This document shows, piece by piece, positions 9,848 through 18,459 of a DNA stretch of 64,000 nt; within the stretch, counting starts at the first letter, position 1; every line of letters starts with the position of its first letter. Under the pieces are notes generated by a model. The model was not told the origin of the DNA. It ran no database searches and saw only the letters and a list, made by a program, of their open reading frames with translations. The translations under genes were made by a program, and so were the position numbers. This DNA is from Streptomyces sp. NBC_00370. GTDB taxonomy: Bacteria; Actinomycetota; Actinomycetes; Streptomycetales; Streptomycetaceae. The stretch spans positions 2,858,501 to 2,922,500 of the forward strand of contig NZ_CP107968.1 of NCBI RefSeq assembly GCF_036084755.1, written 5' to 3'.

Positions 9848-10852
9848 ATGAGTGACAACCAGCCGGGCCCGTACGGCGGGCAGCAGCCTCAGCAGCCTGG
9901 TCCGTACGGTCAGCCGGGCCCTTACGGCCAGCAGCCGCCGCAGGGCCAGCCTCAGCCCGGCTACGGTTACCCGCAGCAGCCCCCCGGGGTGCCCCCGCAG
10001 GGCCAGCCCCCGCAGCCCGGCTACGGCTACCCGCAGCAGCCCGCGGGCGCGCCGAACCCGTACGGACAGCCGGCCCAGCCGGGTCCCTACGGCCAGCCGC
10101 CGCAGCAGCCCCCGTACGGTGCGCCCGGCTACCCGCCGCCGGACGGCCAGCCCAAGAAGAAGAAGACCGGGCTGATCATCGCCGCCGTCGTGGTGGCGCT
10201 CGCCGTGATCGGCGGCGGCGCCTACTTCCTGACCTCCGGCGACGACGGCAGTTCGATCGCCGACGACGGCCCGCACAAGCTGGTCACACCGGCGACGGTG
10301 CTCAAGGGCGAGTACAAGAAGAGCGATTCGGCCGGCAGCGACAGCGGCATGACGCAGAGCGACCTCAAGGACGCCGAGAAGTGGGGCATCAAGAACCCCA
10401 AGGACGTCGACGCCTCCTACCAGTCGGGCAGCGAGGACGACCCGCTGAGCGCCAAGGCGCTGTCCTTCGGCGGGGTTTACGGTCAGATCGACGACCCGGA
10501 GAAGGTCGTCGACGCCATGTTCGCCTACCTGAAGACCCAGTCGCAGAAGGAGCAGAGCTCCGACGACAGCACCGGCGAGCTGGTGGGCAGCCCGAAGGCG
10601 GTCACGCCCGAGGGGCTGGACGGCGCGGTCATGAAGTGCCAGAACGTGAAGATCAAGGACAACGACCCGTCGGCCACGGCCAAGGGGCCGAAGGAGATCA
10701 ACGTCCCGGTCTGCATCTGGGGCGACCACAGCACCGTCGCCTTCACCACGGCGGTCGATGTCGCCGGCGCCCTCACGGGCAAGGGCACGGACCTGGACGA
10801 GGCGGCCTCCATCGCCGCGAAGCTCCGCAACGACGTGCGCGTCAAGCTCTGA
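9848..10852 (+). CDS. Proline-rich single-span membrane protein, unknown function
   Basis: 334 aa. The first ~100 residues are a low-complexity cytoplasmic-type region built of PGPYGQ / PGYGYPQQ units. A KKKK cluster and one membrane span ([21 protein letters not shown], about residues 111-131) follow, then an extracytoplasmic domain of about 200 residues with two Cys that could form a disulfide. This architecture is common for Streptomyces surface proteins of unknown role. ATG 9848 has GGAGGGGAA upstream. It is transcribed divergently from valS and converges on clpX across a strong terminator. Confidence 0.85.
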   Translation: MSDNQPGPYGGQQPQQPGPYGQPGPYGQQPPQGQPQPGYGYPQQPPGVPPQGQPPQPGYGYPQQPAGAPNPYGQPAQPGPYGQPPQQPPYGAPGYPPPDGQPKKKKTGLIIAAVVVALAVIGGGAYFLTSGDDGSSIADDGPHKLVTPATVLKGEYKKSDSAGSDSGMTQSDLKDAEKWGIKNPKDVDASYQSGSEDDPLSAKALSFGGVYGQIDDPEKVVDAMFAYLKTQSQKEQSSDDSTGELVGSPKAVTPEGLDGAVMKCQNVKIKDNDPSATAKGPKEINVPVCIWGDHSTVAFTTAVDVAGALTGKGTDLDEAASIAAKLRNDVRVKL

Positions 10853-10869
10853 CCTCAGGCACCCGGCGT

Positions 10870-10912
10870 ACGACGAAGGCGCCCCACCGAACCGGTGGGG
10901 CGCCTTCGTCGT
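10870..10912. terminator. Bidirectional terminator
   Basis: Perfect 20-bp inverted repeat (ACGACGAAGGCGCCCCACCG and its complement) with a 3-nt loop, located exactly between two convergent genes: the proline-rich membrane protein (stop 10852) and clpX (stop 10933). Confidence 0.9.
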
Positions 10913-10932
10913 GTATCAGGTGCGGCCAGGCC

Positions 10933-12225
10933 CTACGCCGACTTCTCGTGCCGGCCGTCGTTCTTGACGATCCGCGGCTCGCGCGGGACCAGCGTCGGGT
11001 TCACATGCGAGTGGACCACGTCTTCCGTGATGACCACCCGGGCCACGTCCTTGCGGGACGGGACCTCGTACATCACCGACTGGAGGACTTCCTCCATGAT
11101 GGCGCGCAGCCCGCGCGCCCCGGTGCCGCGCAGGATCGCCTGGTCGGCGATGGCCTCCAGCGCCGGGCGGTCGAACTCCAGCTCCACGCCGTCGAGTTCG
11201 AACAGCCGCTGGTACTGCTTCACCAGCGCGTTGCGCGGCTCGACGAGGATCTGCAGCAGCGCCTCGCGGTCCAGGTTGTGCACCGAGGTCAGGACGGGCA
11301 GCCGGCCGATGAACTCCGGGATCATCCCGAACTTCACCAGGTCCTCCGGCATGACCTCCTGGAACTGGTCGCTCGCCTCGATCTCGCGCTTCGAGCGGAT
11401 CGTCGCCCCGAAGCCGATGCCCTTCGCGCCGGCCCGTGACTCGATGATCCGCTCAAGACCGGAGAAGGCGCCGCCCACGATGAACAGCACGTTCGTCGTG
11501 TCGATCTGGATGAACTCCTGGTGCGGGTGTTTCCGGCCGCCCTGCGGCGGTACCGAGGCCGTGGTGCCTTCGAGGATCTTCAGCAGGGCCTGCTGCACAC
11601 CCTCGCCCGAGACATCGCGGGTGATCGACGGGTTCTCGCTCTTGCGGGCGACCTTGTCGATCTCGTCGATGTAGATGATGCCGGTCTCGGCCTTCTTGAC
11701 GTCGTAGTCCGCGGCCTGGATCAGCTTCAGCAGGATGTTCTCGACGTCCTCGCCGACGTAACCGGCCTCGGTCAGCGCCGTGGCGTCCGCGATGGCGAAC
11801 GGCACGTTCAGCATGCGGGCCAGGGTCTGCGCGAGGAGCGTCTTGCCCGAGCCCGTGGGGCCCAGCAGCAGGATGTTGGACTTCGCGAGCTCGATCGCGT
11901 CGTCCCGGTTGGCGCCGCCGCCGTTCTCACCGGCCTGGACGCGCTTGTAGTGGTTGTACACCGCTACCGAGAGGGCCTTCTTCGCCGGCTCCTGGCCGAC
12001 GACGTAGCCCTCGAGGAACTCGTAGATCTCCCGGGGCTTGGGCAGTTCCTCCCAGCGCACCTCGGAGGTCTCGGCCAGCTCCTCCTCGATGATCTCGTTG
12101 CAGAGATCGATGCACTCGTCGCAGATGTACACACCGGGACCTGCGATGAGCTTCTTCACCTGCTTCTGGCTCTTGCCGCAGAACGAGCACTTGAGCAGGT
12201 CGCCGCCATCACCGATGCGTGCCAC
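10933..12225 (-). CDS. clpX: ATP-dependent Clp protease unfoldase subunit ClpX
   Basis: AAA+ unfoldase that delivers substrates to ClpP. Length 430 aa. The N-terminal zinc-binding domain uses Cys13, 16, 35 and 38. Walker A GPTGSGKT is at about 122-129 and Walker [10 protein letters not shown] follows near 190. The ClpP-docking loop carries GIGFGA, and the sensor-2 region [11 protein letters not shown] is near the C-terminus. The GTG start has AGGGGAAG upstream. It follows clpP2 by about 170 bp, a gap that contains an inverted repeat and possibly its own promoter. Confidence 0.97.
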   Translation of the reverse strand: MARIGDGGDLLKCSFCGKSQKQVKKLIAGPGVYICDECIDLCNEIIEEELAETSEVRWEELPKPREIYEFLEGYVVGQEPAKKALSVAVYNHYKRVQAGENGGGANRDDAIELAKSNILLLGPTGSGKTLLAQTLARMLNVPFAIADATALTEAGYVGEDVENILLKLIQAADYDVKKAETGIIYIDEIDKVARKSENPSITRDVSGEGVQQALLKILEGTTASVPPQGGRKHPHQEFIQIDTTNVLFIVGGAFSGLERIIESRAGAKGIGFGATIRSKREIEASDQFQEVMPEDLVKFGMIPEFIGRLPVLTSVHNLDREALLQILVEPRNALVKQYQRLFELDGVELEFDRPALEAIADQAILRGTGARGLRAIMEEVLQSVMYEVPSRKDVARVVITEDVVHSHVNPTLVPREPRIVKNDGRHEKSA

Positions 12226-12319
12226 GAGGTGCTTCCCCTTCGCCTGGGAGCAGCTTGCTTCAGCGGCTCCTGTGCCTCATATCCGACGGTACCTTGCCCG
12301 GGCCCCCGTTCGGGCCCCC

Positions 12320-12381
12320 CTTGGCACGGTTCACATTCCCGGGCGACATCGTCGCCGCGACGCGGTGCGATCCGTGCCAAG
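12320..12381. repeat. Inverted repeat between clpP2 and clpX
   Basis: Ten-base arms CTTGGCACGG (12320-12329) and CCGTGCCAAG (12372-12381) enclose 42 bases in the intergenic gap. It could be an operator or an mRNA structure affecting clpX relative to clpP2. Confidence 0.4.
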
Positions 12382-12393
12382 AGCGCCGGGGCC

Positions 12394-13053
12394 TCAGGCT
12401 GCCGCTGCGGCCGTGGTCTTACGGGTCGAGACGATCTGGTCGACCAGACCGTACGCCAGCGCGTCCTCGGCGGTGAGGATCTTGTCGCGCTCGATGTCGT
12501 CGCGGATCTTCTCGATCGGCGTGGTGGAGTGCTTGGCCAGCATCTCCTCCAGCTGGGAGCGCATCCGCAGGATCTCGTTGGCCGCGATCTCCAGGTCGGA
12601 GAGCTGCTCACGGCCGGTCTGGCTGGACGGCTGGTGGATCAGCACGCGGGCGTTGGGCAGCGCCAGTCGCTTGCCGGCGGTGCCGGCGGCGAGCAGCACG
12701 GCTGCGGCGGAGGCCGCCTGTCCCATGCACACGGTCTGGATGTCCGGCTTCACGAACTGCATCGTGTCGTAGATGGCGGTCAGAGCCGTCATCGAGCCGC
12801 CGGGGCTGTTGATGTAGATGGAGATGTCGCGGTCCGGGTCCATCGACTCCAGGCAGAGCAGCTGCGCCATGACGTCGTTGGCGGACGCGTCGTCGATCTG
12901 CACGCCGAGGAAGATCACGCGCTCCTCGAAGAGCTTCGCGTACGGGTCGTACTCGCGCACGCCCTGCGAGGTGCGCTCCACGAAGCGCGGGATGACGTAG
13001 CGGTTGTCCACCTGCGGGCCGGTGTAGAGGCCGCTCGCGGAGTAGTCGTTCAT
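12394..13053 (-). CDS. clpP2: ATP-dependent Clp protease proteolytic subunit ClpP2
   Basis: Serine protease subunit of the barrel-shaped Clp peptidase; in actinobacteria ClpP1 and ClpP2 assemble together. Length 219 aa from ATG 13053 (MNDYSASG). An ATG five codons upstream (13068) is also possible, but its AGG is too close. The catalytic triad is visible: Ser115 in GQAASAAAV, His140 in LIHQP, Asp190 in IERDKIL. Located 79 bp downstream of clpP1, so the two are co-transcribed. The C-terminal tail ends in a run of Ala. Confidence 0.96.
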   Translation of the reverse strand: MNDYSASGLYTGPQVDNRYVIPRFVERTSQGVREYDPYAKLFEERVIFLGVQIDDASANDVMAQLLCLESMDPDRDISIYINSPGGSMTALTAIYDTMQFVKPDIQTVCMGQAASAAAVLLAAGTAGKRLALPNARVLIHQPSSQTGREQLSDLEIAANEILRMRSQLEEMLAKHSTTPIEKIRDDIERDKILTAEDALAYGLVDQIVSTRKTTAAAAA

Positions 13054-13132
13054 GTGGGTGTTCACCATCCTGGTGGCGTTCGCTGGAAGGGGGCCTGGCC
13101 GGCTGATCGGGGGCTGGTCGCGGCGAGAGCGC

Positions 13133-13750
13133 TCAGGCCCCGGTGCCGCCGCCGCCCGGAACACCCGAAGCAGCGGAGATGATCTCGTCGATGATGCCGT
13201 ACGACACGGCTTCCTCGGCGGTGAACCAGCGGTCACGGTCACCGTCGCGGATGATCGTCTCTTCGGTCTGACCGGTGTGGCGCGCGGTGATCTCGGCCAT
13301 GCGCTTCTTCGTACGGAGCAGCTGCTCGGCCTGGATCTTGATGTCGGACGCGGTGCCGCCGAGGCCCGCCGAGCCCTGGTGCATGAGGATGTCGGTGTTG
13401 GGCAGCGCGAAGCGCTTGCCCGCCGTGCCGCCGGTCAGCAGGAACTGGCCCATCGAGGCCGCCATGCCCATACCGATGGTGACCACGTCGTTCGGGATGT
13501 ACTGCATGGTGTCGTAGACGGCCATGCCGGCCGTGACCGAGCCACCGGGGCTGTTGATGTAGAGGTAGATGTCCTTCTCGGGCTCGGCCGCGAGGAGGAG
13601 CAGCTGTGCTGTGATCTTGTTGGCGATGTCGTCGTCGACCTGCTGGCCGAGGAAGATGATCCGCTCGCCGAGCAGTCGGCTGTAGACCTGGTCGCCGAGG
13701 CCACCACCGAGGGACGGTTCACCGGCGGCGTAGGGCATCAGATTCGTCAC
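13133..13750 (-). CDS. clpP1: ATP-dependent Clp protease proteolytic subunit ClpP1
   Basis: First gene of the clpP1-clpP2-clpX set and the main housekeeping ClpP in Streptomyces. Length 205 aa. The triad reads Ser99 (GMAASMGQF), His124 (MHQG) and Asp173 (DGDRDRWF). The residue after HQ is Gly where many ClpP proteins, including the neighbouring ClpP2, have Pro. The C-terminus is a flexible PGGGGTGA tail. The 338-bp upstream region carries a ClgR-like site and a plausible -10 hexamer. Confidence 0.96.
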   Translation of the reverse strand: MTNLMPYAAGEPSLGGGLGDQVYSRLLGERIIFLGQQVDDDIANKITAQLLLLAAEPEKDIYLYINSPGGSVTAGMAVYDTMQYIPNDVVTIGMGMAASMGQFLLTGGTAGKRFALPNTDILMHQGSAGLGGTASDIKIQAEQLLRTKKRMAEITARHTGQTEETIIRDGDRDRWFTAEEAVSYGIIDEIISAASGVPGGGGTGA

Positions 13751-13838
13751 GTATCCACCTGCTCGTCTCTGACGGCTGCGGCCGTCTCAGCGTCTTCGTT
13801 CCGAGGGACGGGGAACTCCCCGAGCCTCGTATTCATGG

Positions 13839-13899
13839 ACCCTAACGCGCTGGTGGGCGGGCGCCATCCCGCTTCCGTTGCTGTTCGCTGGGAGCGCAA
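13839..13899 (-). promoter_or_regulatory. clpP1 promoter region with candidate ClgR operator
   Basis: GTTCGCTGGGAGCGCAA at 13883-13899 matches the CGC-N5-GCG core known for the ClgR activator of clp and lon genes in actinobacteria. A -10-like TAGGGT (13844-13839, minus strand) lies about 40 bases downstream of it with no good -35, as expected for an activator-dependent promoter. The site is about 135 bp from the clpP1 start. Confidence 0.55.
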
Positions 13900-14033
13900 G
13901 GTAGTTGGGGCTCCGTACGGCCCTGAGCGCCCCTCTGCGGGCCTTGGGGTCTTCCCCCGCCTGCGGGGTCCGGTGACGCCTTCCGACGCCTGTGCGAGGC
14001 CCCTGGACGCGGTCATGGAGGCGGGGAACGAGG

Positions 14034-14066
14034 CGGGCCCCGGACGCGTGTCGCGTCCGGGGCCCG
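14034..14066. terminator. tig terminator
   Basis: Perfect 15-bp inverted repeat CGGGCCCCGGACGCG / CGCGTCCGGGGCCCG with a 3-nt loop, 23 bp after the tig stop on the minus strand. It isolates tig from the clpP1 promoter region; the remainder of the 13751-14088 gap carries no gene. Confidence 0.8.
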
Positions 14067-14088
14067 TCACCGCGAGAGCGGGGCCGGC

Positions 14089-15501
14089 TCAGGCCTCGGT
14101 CTTGTCGGACTTCTCGGTGCCGTCGGTGTCGGCGGCGGGAGCGTCGGCAGCCGCCTCGGCAGCCGGGGTCTCCTCGTCGTCGGCGTCCTCGTCGTCGTCC
14201 AGCTCGACGGGCTCACCGTTGGTGTCGACGACCTTCGCCGCCTCGACGACCACGGCGAGCGCCTTGCCGCGGGCGACCTCGCCGACGAGCATCGGCACCT
14301 GGCCGCCTTCGACGACCGCCTGGGCGAACTGGTCGGGCGCCATGCCGGAGGACTGCGCGCGCCGCATGAGGTGCTCGGTGAGCTCCTCCTGGTTGACGTT
14401 CAGCTTCTCCTTGTTGACCAGCTCGTCGAGGATGAACTGGGTCTTGATGCCCTTGACCGCCTGCTCCTTGGTCTCGGCCTCCCACTCCTCCTCGGTCTGT
14501 CCCTGGATCTCCAGGTACTTCGCGAGGTCGAGGCCCATCTGACCGAGCTGGTGGTGCTCCAGGTTGTGCTTACGGGTGTTGATCTCGTCCTCGAGGAGCT
14601 TCTCGGGGATCGGCACCTCGGCCAGCTTCAGCAGCTCGTCGAGGACGCGCTCCTGGGCCTGGGTGGCCTGGTCGTACTGCTTCATGGACTCGAGGCGCTT
14701 GCGGCTGTCGGCCTTCATCTCGTCCAGCGTGTCGAACTCGCTGGCGAGCTGGGCGAAGTCGTCGTCCAGCGCGGGCAGCTCACGCGCGGCGACCGCGGTG
14801 ACCTTGACGGTGACCTCGGCGGTCTTGCCCTCGGCTGCGCCGCCCTTGAGCTCGGAGGAGAAGGTGGCTTCGCCGCCGGCCTCCAGGCCGGTGACGGCCT
14901 CGTCGATGCCGTCGAGCAGCTCGCCGGAACCGATCGTGTACTCGACGGCGTTGGCGACGCCGTCCTCCAGGATCTCACCGTCGATCTTCGCCTCGAGGTC
15001 GATCGTCACGACGTCGCCCTCGGCGGCGGGGCGCTCGACGGGGTTGGTGGAGGCGAAGCGGTCGCGCAGCTGCTCGACCGACTTGTCCACGTCCTCGTCG
15101 GTGACCTCGACGGAGTCGACGGTGACCTCGATGCCCGAGTAGTCGGGGATCTCGATCTCCGGGCGGATGTCCACCTCGGCGGTGAAGGACAGCAGCTCGC
15201 CGTCCTTCAGCTCCTTGATGTCGACGTCGGGCTGGCCCAGGACATTGAGCTCACCCTCGTTGACGGCCTCGGTGTAGAACTTCGGGAGGGCGTCGTTGAC
15301 GGCCTCCTCCAGCACAGCACCACGGCCGAACCGCTGGTCGATGACCCGGGCCGGGATCTTGCCCTTACGGAAGCCCTTCACCGTGACCTGCTGGTTGATC
15401 TTCTTGTACGCCGCGTCGAGGCTGTCCTTGAGCTCCTCGAAGGGCACCTCGACTGTGAGCCGAACCCGAGTCGGGTTCAGGGTCTCCACGGCGCTCTTCA
15501 C
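14089..15501 (-). CDS. tig: Trigger factor (ribosome-associated chaperone and peptidyl-prolyl isomerase)
   Basis: Folds nascent chains at the ribosome exit. Length 470 aa from GTG 15501 ([10 protein letters not shown]), preceded by AAGGAG at good spacing. The N-terminal ribosome-binding domain contains the signature-like [11 protein letters not shown] around residues 44-54. The FKBP-type PPIase domain is at about 150-240 and a helical C-terminal arm domain follows. The last ~45 residues are a very acidic Glu/Asp/Ala-rich tail ([10 protein letters not shown]), common in Streptomyces tig. It lies directly upstream of the clp cluster, the usual order. Confidence 0.96.
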   Translation of the reverse strand: MKSAVETLNPTRVRLTVEVPFEELKDSLDAAYKKINQQVTVKGFRKGKIPARVIDQRFGRGAVLEEAVNDALPKFYTEAVNEGELNVLGQPDVDIKELKDGELLSFTAEVDIRPEIEIPDYSGIEVTVDSVEVTDEDVDKSVEQLRDRFASTNPVERPAAEGDVVTIDLEAKIDGEILEDGVANAVEYTIGSGELLDGIDEAVTGLEAGGEATFSSELKGGAAEGKTAEVTVKVTAVAARELPALDDDFAQLASEFDTLDEMKADSRKRLESMKQYDQATQAQERVLDELLKLAEVPIPEKLLEDEINTRKHNLEHHQLGQMGLDLAKYLEIQGQTEEEWEAETKEQAVKGIKTQFILDELVNKEKLNVNQEELTEHLMRRAQSSGMAPDQFAQAVVEGGQVPMLVGEVARGKALAVVVEAAKVVDTNGEPVELDDDEDADDEETPAAEAAADAPAADTDGTEKSDKTEA

Positions 15502-15680
15502 GGTTCGGTCTCCTTGGTGGCTGATTCTTGGGTTCTGCTGTGTCCGCCGCACTGCGGCGGCCCAGCGGATTCGGCCCGGTTCCTCAGAGACTCTTCAGAC
15601 ACACGGGCACGCAGCTTGCATAGTAACCGCAAGGAGGAAGCGCCCCACAACGCGATCTTGAAGTGATGTGACTGATCTGA

Positions 15681-15757
15681 TGGTCGGGGTGGCCGGATTC
15701 GAACCGACGACCTTCCGCTCCCAAAGCGGACGCGCTACCAAGCTGCGCCACACCCCG
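15681..15757 (-). tRNA. tRNA-Pro (anticodon TGG)
   Basis: Cloverleaf read on the minus strand: acceptor CGGGGTG pairs with CACCCCG, anticodon stem TCCGC/GCGGA with loop TTTGGGA giving anticodon TGG, and T-loop GGTTCGAATCC. The discriminator A is followed by an encoded CCA, so the gene spans 77 bases. Confidence 0.95.
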
Positions 15758-15862
15758 TCGGTGCGACACGTAGGGTACATGCCCGGCGCACGGCACAGGA
15801 CTGCTTTTCCGGGCGCGTGGCGGACGGGCGCCACGGGTGTGCGGCGAACGCCGTGGAACCGC

Positions 15863-15868
15863 TACGAT
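15863..15868 (+). promoter_or_regulatory. Possible -10 of tRNA-Gly promoter
   Basis: TACGAT about 60 bases upstream of the tRNA-Gly gene resembles a vegetative -10 hexamer. No convincing -35 was seen. Confidence 0.25.
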
Positions 15869-15926
15869 GCTCTCCGTACCGCGGTCGCCCGGACGGGCTG
15901 TTGGACGTCCGTGACCTGCGGTGCAC

Positions 15927-15997
15927 GCGGGCGTAGCTCAATGGTAGAGCCCTAGTCTTCCAAACTAGCTACGCGGGTTCGATTCCCGTCGCCCGCT
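15927..15997 (+). tRNA. tRNA-Gly (anticodon TCC)
   Basis: Acceptor GCGGGCG/CGCCCGC, D-loop with AATGGTAGA, anticodon stem CTAGT/ACTAG with loop CTTCCAA giving TCC, T-loop GGTTCGATTCC. 71 bases; CCA is not encoded. Divergent from tRNA-Pro. Confidence 0.95.
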
Positions 15998-16098
15998 CAG
16001 AGCGCTCCACGGCCCGATCAGGTGAGTACCTCACCGGTCGGGCCGTTGTCGTTCCCGCGCCCGGCGCCGACCGGGGACGGCCGACGCGGGTCGGGGGC

Positions 16099-16293
16099 TC
16101 AGAAGTTGATCTGGTTGATCGTGTCGGCTATCGAGTTCAGGAACCGGTTCACCGACGGAGCCATGTCGGTGGAGGCCAGGAAGAACCCGAAGAGGATCGC
16201 GACAATCGCTGGTCCGGCCTTGATGGATCCCCCGCGGATGAGCACCACGAGGATGATCGCCAACAGCAGCACCACAGACAGTGAAATGGCCAC
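16099..16293 (-). CDS. Small two-span membrane protein, unknown function
   Basis: 64 aa. The first half is strongly hydrophobic (SLSVVLLLAIILVVLI), then a short loop RGGSIKAG and a second span AIVAILFGFFLAST, followed by an amphipathic tail ending in NQINF. GTG start at 16293 with GAGGGTG about ten bases upstream. Coding character is supported by a run of membrane residues with few charges and by the Shine-Dalgarno. I do not recognise a characterised family, although tiny proteins of this type are common in Streptomyces. It lies alone between tRNA-Gly and the acyltransferase. Confidence 0.7.
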   Translation of the reverse strand: MAISLSVVLLLAIILVVLIRGGSIKAGPAIVAILFGFFLASTDMAPSVNRFLNSIADTINQINF

Positions 16294-16750
16294 AACTGAT
16301 CACACCCTCGGTCGGTCCGCCTTGCCGGCCGCGGGACAGCATCACGTCGCCCACCCCGCTGTGACCATCGTGCCACCAACCTCCCCCCGGGTGTTGCCCG
16401 GTGACGAATCATCGCCGTCGGGTTCACGCCATTCGAACGCCCCGCGCGCCGTGGGGTCCGCGCCGGCGACGCGCGGGGGCGCGGCTCGGCCGCCGTCAAT
16501 GCGAATACGAATTCGAGATCATCGTTTCGATGTACACACAGGTTATTCACAGACGTTTCGAGCGACCGCCCGACTGGTCCGGGTGAGGTAATTCACCCGA
16601 AGTCCACCCCCGTACGCGGGTTGCCGATATGCCCCGGTTAATGAGTGTTAAATGGTGCATATCGGCAGGTTGTTGTCGGTGTCAGATTTCACCGACCGGG
16701 CCCCGCGCGAGGTTTTACGAATTACATTCGGCGACGCTAGTGTGCGTGAG
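16294..16750. other. Gene-free 457-bp stretch upstream of the acyltransferase
   Basis: No convincing gene. It is AT-richer than its surroundings around 16500-16670 and contains the long inverted repeat described separately and a lone TTATTCACA (16543-16551). A promoter-like -10 TAGTGT lies at 16738-16743. Confidence 0.6.
16622..16667. promoter_or_regulatory. Perfect 11-bp inverted repeat, candidate operator
   Basis: TGCCGATATGC (16622-16632) and GCATATCGGCA (16657-16667) are exact inverted copies separated by 24 bases, upstream of the acyltransferase gene and its likely -10. The spacing of arm centres (35 bases, about 3.3 helical turns) suits a dimeric or looped DNA-binding protein. Confidence 0.5.
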
Positions 16751-17995
16751 ATGGTTCAGGCTCCAAACGGTTATGAGAGGACTCCGCTTCCCCCGACCCG
16801 GGAGGTCAGGTCCGGTCGGCACGGCTCCGCTACGGCGCTGTCGGCGCCCTCAGAGATGGCCGACACGCGCACGGTGGCCGATCGGCAATCCACAGAATCG
16901 ACCGCGGGGCGACGCCCCGCGTCCACCAAGCGAGACGCGTTCTTCGACAACGCGAAGTATCTGGCGATCGTGTTGGTGGCCGTGGCGCACTCGTGGGAGC
17001 CGGTCATGGACGGCAGCCGCGCCACGAAGGCGCTGTACATGGTCGTCTACAGCTTCCACATGCCGGCCTTCATCATCATCTCCGGCTACTTCTCCCGGAG
17101 TTTCACGGCCCGCCCGCAGCAGATCAAACGGCTGGTCACCGGCGTTGCCGTGCCGTACATCGTCTTCGAGACCGGCTACTCGCTGCTCAAGTGGGCGGCC
17201 CAGGAGCCCCACAAGCTGTCGATAAGCCTCACCGACCCCTGGTTCCTCACCTGGTTCCTGATCGCCCTGTTCGTATGGCGGCTGACCACCCCGCTCTGGC
17301 GTGCGATCCGTCATCCGCTGCCGCTCGCCCTGGTGGTCGCGGCGCTCGCCTCGTTCTCCCCCGGCATCGGCAACGACCTGGATCTGCAGCGGGTGCTGCA
17401 GTTCCTGCCGTACTTCGTGCTGGGGCTGTGCCTCAAGCCCGAGCACTTCCAGCTGGTGCGGCGGCGTGAGGTCCGGCTGCTCGCGCTGCCGCTCTTCCCG
17501 GCCGCCGCCGTCTTCGCGTACTGGATCGCGCCGAGGATGCAGAACGGCTGGCTCTACCACAACACCAGCGCACAGCAGCTGGATCACGTGTGGTGGACGG
17601 GGCCGCTGATGACGGCGGGGCTGTTCTGCTGCTCCCTGCTGCTGACCGCGGGGTTCCTGGCGTGGGTGCCGCGGCGCGCGATGTGGTTCACGGTGCTCGG
17701 CACCGGCACGATCTGCGGCTATCTGCTGCACGGCTTCCTGATCAAGGGAGCGGGGTTCGCCGGGGTGTTCGACACGTACACCTGGCTGAGCGACCCGGCG
17801 GGCGAGGCGCTGCTGTCGGTGCTGGCCGCCGTGGCCGTGACGCTGCTGTGCACGCCGCCGGTGCGGCGGCTGTTCCGGTTCGCCACGGAGCCGGAGATGG
17901 CGTGGGGCTTCCGGCGGGACCTGGATCCCGCCGCGCCCGCTGCGGCAGCTACGGCGCGGCCAGCAGGCGGCGCATCGTCGCGTACTTCTCGGTGA
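16751..17995 (+). CDS. Membrane acyltransferase (acyltransferase 3 family)
   Basis: Integral membrane O-acyltransferase-like protein of the OafA/YcfT type with about ten membrane spans. Near the start of the fold, FFDNAKYLAIVLVAVAHSW contains the conserved His, and FHMPAFIIISGYFSRS is the usual second signature. The acceptor is unknown; cell-surface polysaccharide or lipid is likely. Start is uncertain: ATG 16751 follows TAGTGT by seven bases and would be leaderless (414 aa), ATG 16856 gives 379 aa, and the frame is open back to 16652. The first 60-90 residues are disordered in any case. The 3' end overlaps the convergent HD gene by 47 bp. Confidence 0.85.
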   Translation: MVQAPNGYERTPLPPTREVRSGRHGSATALSAPSEMADTRTVADRQSTESTAGRRPASTKRDAFFDNAKYLAIVLVAVAHSWEPVMDGSRATKALYMVVYSFHMPAFIIISGYFSRSFTARPQQIKRLVTGVAVPYIVFETGYSLLKWAAQEPHKLSISLTDPWFLTWFLIALFVWRLTTPLWRAIRHPLPLALVVAALASFSPGIGNDLDLQRVLQFLPYFVLGLCLKPEHFQLVRRREVRLLALPLFPAAAVFAYWIAPRMQNGWLYHNTSAQQLDHVWWTGPLMTAGLFCCSLLLTAGFLAWVPRRAMWFTVLGTGTICGYLLHGFLIKGAGFAGVFDTYTWLSDPAGEALLSVLAAVAVTLLCTPPVRRLFRFATEPEMAWGFRRDLDPAAPAAAATARPAGGASSRTSR

Positions 17996-18392
17996 GCCGG
18001 AGCCTGGTCGGCTCGTCGAGTACGGCGAGGCGTTCGGGATCCGCGTTGTGCGCCAGGTCGGACTCCTTGATCAGGAGCGCGCCCGGCGTGGCGACTATGC
18101 GCCGGCTGTAGGCGGCCAGGTCCTCGCCCTCCCTCTTGGTCAGGGCGAGGACCATCTCCTTGACGGGGTCGGGCAGTTCGACCGCTTCGAGCCAGCCGAG
18201 CGAGAGCGCCCCGTCCTCGATCGCGTCGTGCAGCCAGGCGGCGGCGATCTGCTCGTCCGTACCGCCGCGCGCGGCGACGCCCTCGGCGACGGCCTGAAGA
18301 TGCTCGGTGTACGGACGGCCCGCCTTGTCGGTCTGGGCGGCATGGGCCTTGCGGGCGGTGGCTTCCACCTCGCCGAGGGTCAGATACGTCAT
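17949..18392 (-). CDS. HD-domain phosphohydrolase
   Basis: 147-aa single HD domain similar to the hydrolase part of RelA/SpoT-like and Mesh1-type enzymes. Metal ligands are visible: His in YTEHLQAV, the HD pair in AAWLHDAIEDG, and Asp in KESDLAHNAD. No synthetase, TGS or ACT domain is present. Its substrate could be a (p)ppGpp-like or other nucleotide; that is inference. ATG 18392 has no Shine-Dalgarno, but TAAAGT lies seven bases upstream, pointing to a leaderless transcript. It overlaps the 3' end of the convergent acyltransferase gene. Confidence 0.85.
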   Translation of the reverse strand: MTYLTLGEVEATARKAHAAQTDKAGRPYTEHLQAVAEGVAARGGTDEQIAAAWLHDAIEDGALSLGWLEAVELPDPVKEMVLALTKREGEDLAAYSRRIVATPGALLIKESDLAHNADPERLAVLDEPTRLRLTEKYATMRRLLAAP

Positions 18393-18459
18393 GGCCCGAA
18401 CTTTAGGCAGGCCAGTCCGTGTTTGGGTACGGGTCCGTGGGGGCGGCGGCCCGTGCGGG

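Noticed and set aside
9860..10140. Short DNA repeats coding PGPYGQ units
   Set aside because: They are codon-level repeats of a Pro/Gly/Gln-rich protein region, not a mobile element or CRISPR array.
16543..16551. TTATTCACA resembling a DnaA box
   Set aside because: Only a single copy and no dnaA/dnaN context or cluster of boxes; not an origin.
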